Under the pieces are notes generated by a model that was not told the DNA's origin, did no database searches, and saw nothing but the letters and a program-made list of their open reading frames with translations. Positions 1 to 4,920 of a DNA stretch of 5,518 nt are shown piece by piece (the stretch's first letter is position 1; every line of letters begins with the position of its first letter). The translations under genes and the position numbers were made by a program. Source of the DNA: Micrococcales bacterium (GTDB taxonomy: Bacteria; Actinomycetota; Actinomycetes; Actinomycetales; Microbacteriaceae); NCBI GenBank assembly GCA_947448975.1, contig CANFPR010000066.1:1-5518 (forward strand), in the 5' to 3' direction.

Positions 1-458
1 AGGGTTCGATTCGTGCTCCACAGATGCGCGGCGGTGGCATGGTTCACGCTGTGAAGCCACGCGACTACTCGCAGCGCACCCCAAAGAAGATGATCGCTGC
101 CGCTATCAAGGGAGCTCTCTCTGACCGCGCACGCAACGGCCGTCTTCACGTCATCAACGAATTCGCAATCGGTTCGGCTCCGTCGACCAAGGCTGCTGCA
201 AGCATCCTTGCTCAACTAACCAACCACCGCAACGTTCTTGTGGTTCTTGACCGCAACGATGACACCAGCTACAAGAGCCTGCGCAACCTACAGAGCGTTC
301 ACGTTCTACCGGTTGACCAGCTCAACGCCTACGACATCCTGTTGAGCGACGACCTGGTATTCACCAAGTCGGCACTCGACGCATACATCGCAGGACCAGC
401 CAAGGGTTCGTCGGCTAAAGCCGTCGCAACTTCTGGGGAAGCCGCACAGGAGGCATAA
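1..458 (+). CDS. rplD: 50S ribosomal protein L4 (uL4), 5'-truncated
   Basis: uL4 is an early-assembling 23S rRNA-binding protein whose long loop lines the peptide exit tunnel; in E. coli it also represses its own S10 operon. The reading frame is open from base 3, and 151 residues are visible. They begin GSIRAPQ, inside the conserved extended loop, and continue through [22 protein letters not shown] and GALSDRAR, both typical of bacterial L4. The true start lies upstream of the window, so the ATG at 24 is an internal methionine. The C-terminal half keeps the [10 protein letters not shown] and [20 protein letters not shown] blocks and ends in an Ala/Lys/Ser-rich tail ([19 protein letters not shown]). 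The last codons, GCA CAG GAG GCA TAA, contain the Shine-Dalgarno sequence of rplW, which starts 2 bases after the stop. Identification is secure; the missing N-terminal part, probably 60-75 residues, cannot be judged. Confidence 0.97.
   Translation, partial: GSIRAPQMRGGGMVHAVKPRDYSQRTPKKMIAAAIKGALSDRARNGRLHVINEFAIGSAPSTKAAASILAQLTNHRNVLVVLDRNDDTSYKSLRNLQSVHVLPVDQLNAYDILLSDDLVFTKSALDAYIAGPAKGSSAKAVATSGEAAQEA
448..453 (+). promoter_or_regulatory. Ribosome binding site of rplW, inside rplD
   Basis: AGGAGG lies 7 bases before the ATG at 461 and falls within the last sense codons of rplD (CAG GAG GCA). It is a near-perfect anti-16S match and supports the chosen rplW start. Confidence 0.85.
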
Positions 459-460
459 AG

Positions 461-760
461 ATGGTCGCCATCAACAAGAACCCACACGACGTCATCATCA
501 AGCCGATCGTGTCTGAAAAGAGCTACAGCCTGATCGACGAAGGTAAGTACACCTTCGAGGTCGACCCACGTTCAAACAAGACCGAGATCAAGCAGGCCAT
601 CGAGTCAATCTTCAAAGTGAAGGTTGCTTCGGTCAACACCCTCAACCGTGTTGGCAAGGTTAAGCGCACTCGCGTCGGCCTTGGAAAGCGCAAAGACACC
701 AAGCGCGCCATCGTCACCCTAAAGTCCGGTTCAATCGACATCTTCACCAACGTCGGCTAA
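461..760 (+). CDS. rplW: 50S ribosomal protein L23 (uL23)
   Basis: uL23 binds domain III of 23S rRNA beside the tunnel exit and is the docking site for trigger factor and the signal recognition particle. The 99-residue product has the family's usual length. Visible blocks are [10 protein letters not shown] at residues 12-21, the segment [20 protein letters not shown] at 30-49 followed by [11 protein letters not shown], and the basic [13 protein letters not shown] near 75-87, which matches the rRNA-binding end of the family. The ATG at 461 has a strong ribosome binding site 7 bases upstream and follows rplD by 2 bases, so the start is well supported. It sits between uL4 and uL2 as in nearly all bacterial S10 operons. 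A 22-base gap separates it from rplB, the second-longest spacing in the window. Confidence 0.97.
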   Translation: MVAINKNPHDVIIKPIVSEKSYSLIDEGKYTFEVDPRSNKTEIKQAIESIFKVKVASVNTLNRVGKVKRTRVGLGKRKDTKRAIVTLKSGSIDIFTNVG

Positions 761-782
761 GCGGAAGTAGAGAAAGCAAAAA

Positions 783-1619
783 ATGGCTATTCGCAAATAC
801 AAGCCAACGACCCCTGGTCGTCGTGGCTCGTCGGTCTCGGACTTTGCCGAGATCACTCGCTCGACTCCTGAGAAGTCGCTGCTCCGTCCACTACCGAAGA
901 CCGGTGGCCGTAACTCGGCTGGTCGCATCACCACCCGCCACATCGGTGGAGGTCACAAGCGCCAGTACCGTGTTATCGACTTCCGTCGTCACGACAAAGA
1001 TGGCGTTCCAGCAACCGTTGCTCACATCGAGTACGACCCGAACCGCACCGCACGTATCGCTTTGCTGCACTACATCGACGGCACCAAGCGTTACATCATC
1101 GCCCCGAACAAGCTAAAGCAGGGCGACCGCATCGAGCAGGGTCCATCGGCCGACATCAAGCCGGGCAACAACTTGCCACTCAAGAACATCCCAGTGGGTA
1201 CCGTTGTACACGCGATCGAACTAAAGCCAGGCGGTGGAGCTAAGCTCGCCCGTTCGGCCGGTGCTTCGATTCGCTTGGTTGCAAAAGATGGCGACAACGC
1301 TCAGCTGCGTTTGCCTTCAGGCGAAATCCGCAACGTGGATGCTCGCTGCCGCGCAACCATCGGCGAAGTCGGCAATGCCGAGCAGTCGAACATCAACTGG
1401 GGTAAGGCTGGCCGTATGCGCTGGAAGGGCATTCGCCCAACCGTGCGTGGTGTAGCCATGAACCCAGTCGACCACCCACACGGTGGTGGTGAGGGTAAGA
1501 CCTCGGGTGGACGTCACCCTGTAACCCCTTGGGGTCAGGCTGAAGGTCGCACTCGTAAGCCGAACCTGCCAAGCGACAAGATGATTGTCCGTCGTCGTCC
1601 ATCCGGCAAGCAGCGTTAG
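783..1619 (+). CDS. rplB: 50S ribosomal protein L2 (uL2)
   Basis: uL2 is one of the largest and most conserved 50S proteins; it supports peptidyl transferase centre assembly and contributes to subunit joining (bridge B7b). The 278 residues match the usual length (273-280). The N-terminal part carries [14 protein letters not shown] and [19 protein letters not shown] (42-60). The RNA-binding middle includes [17 protein letters not shown] (81-97) and [23 protein letters not shown] (138-160). The C-terminal signature [13 protein letters not shown] (226-238) is intact; His231 appears to match E. coli His229, reported as important for peptidyl transferase activity. The tail [14 protein letters not shown] is typical. 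Upstream of the ATG only a purine-rich AGAGAAAG is seen, a weaker ribosome binding site than its neighbours have. Its stop is TAG, the only non-TAA stop in the window, followed at once by a second in-frame TAG. Confidence 0.98.
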   Translation: MAIRKYKPTTPGRRGSSVSDFAEITRSTPEKSLLRPLPKTGGRNSAGRITTRHIGGGHKRQYRVIDFRRHDKDGVPATVAHIEYDPNRTARIALLHYIDGTKRYIIAPNKLKQGDRIEQGPSADIKPGNNLPLKNIPVGTVVHAIELKPGGGAKLARSAGASIRLVAKDGDNAQLRLPSGEIRNVDARCRATIGEVGNAEQSNINWGKAGRMRWKGIRPTVRGVAMNPVDHPHGGGEGKTSGGRHPVTPWGQAEGRTRKPNLPSDKMIVRRRPSGKQR

Positions 1620-1620
1620 T

Positions 1621-1625
1621 AGGAG
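1621..1625 (+). promoter_or_regulatory. Ribosome binding site of rpsS
   Basis: AGGAG lies 9 bases before the ATG at 1635, in the 15-base rplB-rpsS gap. It overlaps the second in-frame TAG (1620-1622) after rplB. Confidence 0.75.
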
Positions 1626-1634
1626 CCTGAAAAT

Positions 1635-1916
1635 ATGCCACGCAGTCTAAAAAAGGGTCCATTCGTTGACGACCACCTGTTCCAGAAGGTTGTCAAGCAA
1701 AACGAGGCCAACACCAAGAACGTGATCAAGACCTGGTCGCGCCGTTCGATGATCGTTCCAGCCATGCTGGGCCACACCATCGCGGTTCACGACGGTCGTA
1801 AGCACGTGCCTGTATTCGTCACTGAGACCATGGTTGGTCACAAGCTCGGCGAATTCGCACCTACCCGCACCTTCCGTGGTCACGTGAAGGATGACAGAAA
1901 GGGCAAGCGCAAGTAA
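1635..1916 (+). CDS. rpsS: 30S ribosomal protein S19 (uS19)
   Basis: uS19 sits in the head of the 30S subunit, forms a complex with uS13 and reaches toward the A-site tRNA and the intersubunit bridge. The 93-residue length is standard. The start [15 protein letters not shown] is diagnostic. [24 protein letters not shown] (31-54) and [23 protein letters not shown] (61-83) complete the family pattern. An AGGAG 9 bases upstream fixes the start. Its stop TAA (1914-1916) shares one base with the ATG of rplV. Near the end, Arg88 is encoded by AGA, a codon otherwise not used in the window; that codon falls in the only Shine-Dalgarno-like stretch in front of rplV. Confidence 0.98.
   Translation: MPRSLKKGPFVDDHLFQKVVKQNEANTKNVIKTWSRRSMIVPAMLGHTIAVHDGRKHVPVFVTETMVGHKLGEFAPTRTFRGHVKDDRKGKRK
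1897..1903 (+). promoter_or_regulatory. Weak ribosome binding site candidate for rplV, inside rpsS
   Basis: GAAAGGG ends 12 bases before the rplV ATG at 1916. It is a partial and rather distant match to the anti-Shine-Dalgarno sequence. No better site lies nearer, so rplV probably depends mainly on ribosomes that terminate on rpsS and restart at TAATG. Confidence 0.4.
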
Positions 1917-2308
1917 TGCAAGCTCTAGCGAAAATCAAGCACATCCGCGTCACTCCGATGAAGGCACGTCGTGTCGTCAACCTGATCCGCGGAAAGCAGG
2001 CCACCGAGGCGCTAGCTATCCTGAAGTTTGCTCCTCAGGCAGCCAGCGAGCCAATCTACAAGTTGGTTCACGCCGCAATGGCAAACGCAAAGGTGAAGGC
2101 AGATGCTGCCAACATCCTTTTCGACGAAGACGACCTAATCGTGTCGTCGGCATTCGTCGACGAGGGCACCACCCTGAAGCGTTTCATGCCTCGCGCTCAA
2201 GGACGCGCATTCCGCATCCTTAAGCGCACCAGCCACATCACCATTGTGGTTTCCACCCCAGATGAACTTGCCGTCAAGGCAGGCGCCCAGAAGGCGAGGA
2301 CCAAGTAA
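1916..2308 (+). CDS. rplV: 50S ribosomal protein L22 (uL22)
   Basis: uL22 contacts all domains of 23S rRNA, and its beta-hairpin lines the exit tunnel with uL4 near the macrolide site. The 130 residues exceed E. coli L22 (110), the extra part being mainly a short basic C-terminal tail. Conserved blocks are [19 protein letters not shown] (9-27), [14 protein letters not shown] (45-58) and the hairpin region [24 protein letters not shown] (87-110). No insertion or deletion is obvious in the hairpin. The start is unambiguous: in this frame a TGA lies at 1892-1894 and no other start codon occurs between it and the ATG. The gene overlaps both neighbours by one base (TAATG). Arg128 is encoded by AGG, which forms part of the rpsC ribosome binding site. 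Confidence 0.97.
   Translation: MQALAKIKHIRVTPMKARRVVNLIRGKQATEALAILKFAPQAASEPIYKLVHAAMANAKVKADAANILFDEDDLIVSSAFVDEGTTLKRFMPRAQGRAFRILKRTSHITIVVSTPDELAVKAGAQKARTK
2296..2300 (+). promoter_or_regulatory. Ribosome binding site of rpsC, inside rplV
   Basis: GAGGA lies 7 bases before the rpsC ATG at 2308. It is formed by the rplV codons GCG AGG ACC, using a rare AGG arginine codon. Confidence 0.7.
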
Positions 2309-3096
2309 TGGGTCAAAAAGTAAACCCTTACGGCTTCCGACTCGGAATCACCACCGACCACCGTTCGCGTTGGTTCACCGACTCAACCAAGAAGGGCCAG
2401 CGCTACAGCGATTACGTTGCTGAAGACATCCGCGTTCGCGAGATGCTCACCAACCGCCTCGACCGCGCCGGCGTTTCTCGCATCGAGATCGAGCGCACCC
2501 GCGACCGCGTTCGTGTTGACATTCACGCAGCCCGCCCAGGTCTAGTTATTGGCCGTCGTGGCGAGCAGGCCGAAGTCATCCGTGCCGACCTCGAAAAGCT
2601 AACCAAGAAGCAGATTCAGCTGAACATCCTTGAGGTTAAGAACCCAGACATGGATGCACAGCTAGTTGCCCAGGGTATCGCCGAGCAGCTCAACGCACGT
2701 GTGGCCTTCCGCCGCGCAATGCGTAAGGGTATGCAGGGTGCTCTTCGCAGCGGTGCTAAAGGTATTCGTGTTCAGACCTCCGGTCGTCTTGGTGGCGCAG
2801 AAATGTCGCGTCGCGAGTTCTACCGCGAAGGCCGTGTTCCACTACACACCCTCCGTGCCAACATCGACTACGGCTTCTACGAGGCCAAGACCGTTTTCGG
2901 TCGCATCGGTGTAAAGGTTTGGATTTACAAGGGTGACGTAACCAACCGTGAACTTGCTACCCAGCAGGCTGCAGCGAAGGGTGGCCCTCGTGGTCCTCGT
3001 CGTCCAGGCGCTGGCGCACCAGCAGCTGCACCAGCAGCCGCTGCCCCAGTTGCTGCAGCTCCAGTAGCTGCGCAGACCGCCGGATCGGAGAACTAA
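2308..3096 (+). CDS. rpsC: 30S ribosomal protein S3 (uS3) with Ala/Pro-rich tail
   Basis: uS3 lies in the 30S head at the mRNA entry channel, where with uS4 and uS5 it takes part in unwinding mRNA. The start [23 protein letters not shown] is diagnostic. A type II KH domain follows, with the RNA-binding GXXG loop visible as GRRG at residues 82-85 (context [13 protein letters not shown]). The C-terminal S3 domain has [20 protein letters not shown] (141-160), [29 protein letters not shown] (161-189) and [12 protein letters not shown] (198-209). Beyond about residue 217 the chain becomes a basic then Ala/Pro-rich tail to residue 262, so it is longer than E. coli S3 (233); such tails are usual in actinobacterial S3. 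The ATG overlaps the rplV stop by one base and has GAGGA 7 bases before it. rplP starts 2 bases after its stop. Confidence 0.98.
   Translation: MGQKVNPYGFRLGITTDHRSRWFTDSTKKGQRYSDYVAEDIRVREMLTNRLDRAGVSRIEIERTRDRVRVDIHAARPGLVIGRRGEQAEVIRADLEKLTKKQIQLNILEVKNPDMDAQLVAQGIAEQLNARVAFRRAMRKGMQGALRSGAKGIRVQTSGRLGGAEMSRREFYREGRVPLHTLRANIDYGFYEAKTVFGRIGVKVWIYKGDVTNRELATQQAAAKGGPRGPRRPGAGAPAAAPAAAAPVAAAPVAAQTAGSEN
3016..3072 (+). repeat. In-frame Ala/Pro low-complexity repeat in rpsC
   Basis: Two 12-base units (3016-3027 and 3028-3039) differ only at their last base and encode APAA-APAA. They are followed by two looser units coding [10 protein letters not shown] (about 3043-3072). The whole stretch is in frame, gives a flexible C-terminal tail and looks like the product of replication slippage. 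Confidence 0.75.
3087..3090 (+). promoter_or_regulatory. Ribosome binding site of rplP, inside rpsC
   Basis: GGAG lies 8 bases before the ATG at 3099, within the last codons of rpsC (TCG GAG AAC). Confidence 0.6.
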
Positions 3097-3098
3097 TC

Positions 3099-3518
3099 AT
3101 GCTGATTCCACGTCGTGTAAAGCACCGCAAGCAGCACCACCCGAAGCGTTCGGGCGCTGCCACCGGTGGCACCAAGGTTAGCTTTGGTGAATACGGTATT
3201 CAGGCACTTACCCCTGCTTATGTGACCAACCGTCAGATCGAGTCTGCTCGTATCGCGATGACCCGTCACATCAAGCGTGGTGGAAAGGTTTGGATCAACA
3301 TCTACCCAGACCGTCCGCTCACTAAGAAGCCAGCCGAAACCCGCATGGGTTCGGGTAAGGGTTCACCGGAGTGGTGGGTCGCAAACGTCAAGCCAGGACG
3401 CGTGCTCTTCGAGCTCAGCGGTGTATCAGAGACCATTGCTCGTGAAGCAATGACTCGTGCGATTCACAAGCTGCCTCTAAAGGCCCGCATCATCAAGCGC
3501 GAAGAAGGTGACGCATAA
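3099..3518 (+). CDS. rplP: 50S ribosomal protein L16 (uL16)
   Basis: uL16 is a late-assembling 50S protein near the A site and peptidyl transferase centre, important for tRNA positioning. The 139-residue length is standard (136-144). The N-terminus [19 protein letters not shown] and the blocks [44 protein letters not shown] (30-73), [28 protein letters not shown] (79-106) and [15 protein letters not shown] (121-135) are all family hallmarks. Arg82 in the RMGSGKG loop corresponds to E. coli Arg81, which is hydroxylated there; whether it is modified here is unknown. The start follows the rpsC stop by 2 bases with GGAG 8 bases upstream. Its TAA overlaps the rpmC ATG by one base. Confidence 0.98.
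   Translation: MLIPRRVKHRKQHHPKRSGAATGGTKVSFGEYGIQALTPAYVTNRQIESARIAMTRHIKRGGKVWINIYPDRPLTKKPAETRMGSGKGSPEWWVANVKPGRVLFELSGVSETIAREAMTRAIHKLPLKARIIKREEGDA
3505..3511 (+). promoter_or_regulatory. Ribosome binding site of rpmC, inside rplP
   Basis: AAGGTGA ends 6 bases before the rpmC ATG at 3518. AGGTGA matches the downstream part of the extended Shine-Dalgarno consensus, so the one-base TAATG overlap is backed by a usable site. Confidence 0.55.
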
Positions 3519-3820
3519 TGTCGATCGGTTCAAAGAACCTGGCTCCTGTAGAGCTAGACAAGATTGAAGATTCGGTTCTTATCGAAGAGCTCAAGAAGGC
3601 TAAGGAAGAACTTTTCAACCTACGCTTCCAGTCGGCCACCGGCCAGCTCGAGAGCCACGGACGCCTACGTGCCGTAAAGCGCGACATCGCCCGCATCTAC
3701 ACCGTTATTCGTGAGCGCGAGCTCGGCATCCGCGCGGTTCCTGCCGCTGCAGCTGTCAAGCCTGCCACCAAAGCCAAGAAGGCTGAGGCCACCGAGGCCG
3801 CAGCTACTGAGGAGGCATAA
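3518..3820 (+). CDS. rpmC: 50S ribosomal protein L29 (uL29) with C-terminal extension
   Basis: uL29 is a small two-helix protein beside uL23 at the polypeptide exit. The core spans about residues 10-72: a first helix [21 protein letters not shown] (18-38), the signature turn [21 protein letters not shown] (40-60), and a second helix ending TVIRERELG. The product has 100 residues, against 60-80 for many bacteria; the difference is a tail from about residue 73 rich in Ala, Lys and Glu. Longer L29 tails do occur in actinobacteria. The tail ends ATEEA, whose codons GAG GAG GCA form the rpsQ ribosome binding site. The tail also resembles the N-terminus of the S17 encoded next. The start is supported by the TAATG overlap and by AGGTGA upstream. 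Confidence 0.96.
   Translation: MSIGSKNLAPVELDKIEDSVLIEELKKAKEELFNLRFQSATGQLESHGRLRAVKRDIARIYTVIRERELGIRAVPAAAAVKPATKAKKAEATEAAATEEA
3809..3815 (+). promoter_or_regulatory. Ribosome binding site of rpsQ, inside rpmC
   Basis: GAGGAGG lies 7 bases before the ATG at 3823 and is built from the last two Glu codons of rpmC. Its strength supports the upstream start of rpsQ and therefore the S17 N-terminal extension as a translated segment. Confidence 0.85.
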
Positions 3821-3822
3821 CC

Positions 3823-4122
3823 ATGGCTGAAACTAAGAAAGCAGCAGTTGCCGAAGTTGCTACCGAAGAGGCTCGCGGTTACCGCAAGACTCGTCGTGGC
3901 TACGTTACAAGCGACAAAATGAACAAGACCATCGTTGTTGAGGTCGAAGACCGCGTAAAGCACCCGCTTTACGGCAAGGTTATCCGTCGTAGCAAGAAGA
4001 TCAAGGCTCACGACGAGCTCAACACCGCAGGTATCGGTGACTTCGTTCTAATCAGCGAAACTCGTCCGCTATCGGCAACCAAGAACTGGCGTCTAGTCGA
4101 GATTCTCGAAAAGGCCAAGTAA
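3823..4122 (+). CDS. rpsQ: 30S ribosomal protein S17 (uS17) with N-terminal extension
   Basis: uS17 is a primary 16S rRNA-binding protein with an OB fold, needed for early assembly of the 30S body. The 99 residues split into an Ala/Glu/Lys-rich leader (1-17) and a core that begins [30 protein letters not shown] (18-47). The core continues [17 protein letters not shown] (49-65), [24 protein letters not shown] (72-95), the standard S17 signature. E. coli S17 has 84 residues and lacks the leader; the leader plus [11 protein letters not shown] block is a pattern of Micrococcales. The start at 3823 follows rpmC by 2 bases and has a strong GAGGAGG, so the extension is likely real. No in-frame ATG or GTG lies between the leader and the core start, which adds support. 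This is the last S10 operon gene, followed by the only sizeable gap in the window. Confidence 0.97.
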   Translation: MAETKKAAVAEVATEEARGYRKTRRGYVTSDKMNKTIVVEVEDRVKHPLYGKVIRRSKKIKAHDELNTAGIGDFVLISETRPLSATKNWRLVEILEKAK

Positions 4123-4130
4123 AAAATCCC

Positions 4131-4136
4131 TAGGAT
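4131..4136 (+). promoter_or_regulatory. Possible -10 box (TAGGAT) before rplN
   Basis: TAGGAT fits the TANNNT pattern of housekeeping-sigma -10 elements in actinobacteria, and it is the only such match in the rpsQ-rplN gap. Transcription would start near 4142-4144 and give a short leader for rplN. No convincing -35 box is seen 16-19 bases upstream (the stretch there is about TCGAAAAG). The site overlaps the 5' arm of the hairpin. Support is position, at a known operon boundary, plus one six-base match. Confidence 0.25.
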
Positions 4137-4157
4137 GCCCGTCGGTAATGGGTATCC
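4133..4157 (+). other. Intergenic hairpin between rpsQ and rplN
   Basis: GGATGCCC (4133-4140) can pair with GGGTATCC (4150-4157): eight base pairs, one of them a G-U wobble, closing a 9-base loop. No T-run follows on the + strand, so it is not a standard intrinsic terminator. The rplN ribosome binding site begins 7 bases after the stem and stays free. It could be an RNA processing or stability element, a weak attenuator between the S10 and spc segments, or chance. The 54-base gap (4123-4176) holds this hairpin, the possible -10 box and the rplN ribosome binding site, and nothing else I can identify. Confidence 0.5.
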
Positions 4158-4164
4158 ATCAAAC

Positions 4165-4170
4165 AAGGAG
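4165..4170 (+). promoter_or_regulatory. Ribosome binding site of rplN
   Basis: AAGGAG lies 6 bases before the ATG at 4177, outside any coding region. rplN is thus the only gene in the window whose initiation site looks independent of an upstream gene. Confidence 0.85.
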
Positions 4171-4176
4171 TAACAA

Positions 4177-4545
4177 ATGCTTCAGCAGGAGTCGCGACTC
4201 AAGGTCGCTGACAACACCGGCGCTAAAGAGCTGTTGACCATCCGTGTTCTCGGTGGCTCTGGCCGTCGTTATGCCGGACTCGGCGACGTTATCGTCTGCT
4301 CGGTCAAAGACGCCATCCCAGGTGGCAGCGTTAAGAAGGGTGACGTCGTAAAGGCCGTTATCGTTCGCACCGTAAAAGAGACCCGTCGTCCAGACGGCTC
4401 ATACATCAAGTTCGACGAGAACGCCGCTGTGATCATCAAGAAAGACGGCGAGCCTCAGGGCACCCGCATCTTTGGTCCAGTTGGTCGCGAGCTTCGTGAC
4501 AAGAAGTTCATGAAGATCATCTCGCTAGCACCGGAGGTTCTATAA
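4177..4545 (+). CDS. rplN: 50S ribosomal protein L14 (uL14)
   Basis: uL14 lies on the 50S subunit interface, forms bridges to 16S rRNA and is the target of the silencing factor RsfS. The 122 residues equal the family length. The whole protein is recognisable: [20 protein letters not shown] (1-20), [18 protein letters not shown] (23-40), [22 protein letters not shown] (44-65), [18 protein letters not shown] (70-87) and [28 protein letters not shown] (95-122). The start has a good AAGGAG at 6 bases. This is the first gene of the spc segment in the classical layout, and the gap before it is a known break point: in Mycobacterium tuberculosis other genes are inserted here, whereas here the two operons are nearly joined. 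rplX follows after 3 bases. Confidence 0.98.
   Translation: MLQQESRLKVADNTGAKELLTIRVLGGSGRRYAGLGDVIVCSVKDAIPGGSVKKGDVVKAVIVRTVKETRRPDGSYIKFDENAAVIIKKDGEPQGTRIFGPVGRELRDKKFMKIISLAPEVL
4533..4537 (+). promoter_or_regulatory. Ribosome binding site of rplX, inside rplN
   Basis: GGAGG lies 11 bases before the ATG at 4549, within the Pro-Glu-Val codons near the end of rplN. The spacing is a little long, but no other ATG in the frame is better placed. Confidence 0.6.
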
Positions 4546-4548
4546 CTC

Positions 4549-4920
4549 ATGGCAAACATCAAAAAGGGTGACCTCGTACAGCTCCTCACCGGTGGCTCGC
4601 AAGAGCGCGGTGGAGACCGTGGCAAGCAGGGCAAAGTTATCGCCGTCGACAAGAAGACCAACCGCGTCATCGTCGAGGGTCTAAACCTGAAGACCAAGCA
4701 CGTCAAGGCCGGCCAGACCGACCGCGGCAGCAAGACCGGTGGCATCGAGACCGTTGAAGGCCCGATCCACATCTCAAACGTTCAGCTTGTTGACCCAAGC
4801 ACCAAGAAGCCAACCCGTGTTGGCGTAAAGGTGACCACCGTCAAGAAGACCGTCGCCGGCAAGGATGTCGTCAAGACCGTCCGTGTTCGCGTGGCTAAGA
4901 AGTCAGGTAAGGAACTCTAA
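4549..4920 (+). CDS. rplX: 50S ribosomal protein L24 (uL24)
   Basis: uL24 is one of the two proteins that initiate 50S assembly in E. coli and lies near the tunnel exit. The 123 residues are longer than E. coli L24 (104). A KOW motif occupies about residues 4-33: [12 protein letters not shown], then an insertion SQERGGDR, then GKQGKVIAV. The next blocks are [45 protein letters not shown] (39-83) and [10 protein letters not shown] (86-95). The region from about 96 to the end, [28 protein letters not shown], is a basic extended C-terminus; the last residues [11 protein letters not shown] resemble the usual actinobacterial ending. Its stop shares one base with the rplE ATG. Confidence 0.97.
   Translation: MANIKKGDLVQLLTGGSQERGGDRGKQGKVIAVDKKTNRVIVEGLNLKTKHVKAGQTDRGSKTGGIETVEGPIHISNVQLVDPSTKKPTRVGVKVTTVKKTVAGKDVVKTVRVRVAKKSGKEL
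4909..4913 (+). promoter_or_regulatory. Ribosome binding site of rplE, inside rplX
   Basis: AAGGA lies 6 bases before the ATG at 4920, in the Gly-Lys-Glu codons at the end of rplX. It supports the TAATG start over any later methionine. Confidence 0.65.

Noticed and set aside
24..26. ATG at 24 as start of rplD
   Set aside because: The frame is open to the window edge and the residues before it (GSIRAPQ) are conserved L4 sequence, so the true start is upstream.
1891..2223. 110-codon + strand frame overlapping rpsS and rplV
   Set aside because: It runs out of frame through rplV and its Ser/Arg-rich product has no conserved pattern, while rplV in the other frame is a full family match.
3697..4011. 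104-codon open frame on the - strand opposite rpmC/rpsQ
   Set aside because: It lies wholly opposite two clearly conserved genes, has no plausible ribosome binding context and no recognisable motif; it is a shadow frame.
4121..4157. Intrinsic terminator on the - strand (stem plus T6 opposite 4121-4126)
   Set aside because: On the - strand the T-run is 6 bases away from the stem, too far for a standard terminator, and no - strand gene reads into it.
4455..4772. 105-codon open frame on the - strand opposite rplN/rplX
   Set aside because: Its Pro/Ser/Arg-rich product is the expected antisense of Gly/Lys/Asp-rich ribosomal codons; both + strand genes are secure.
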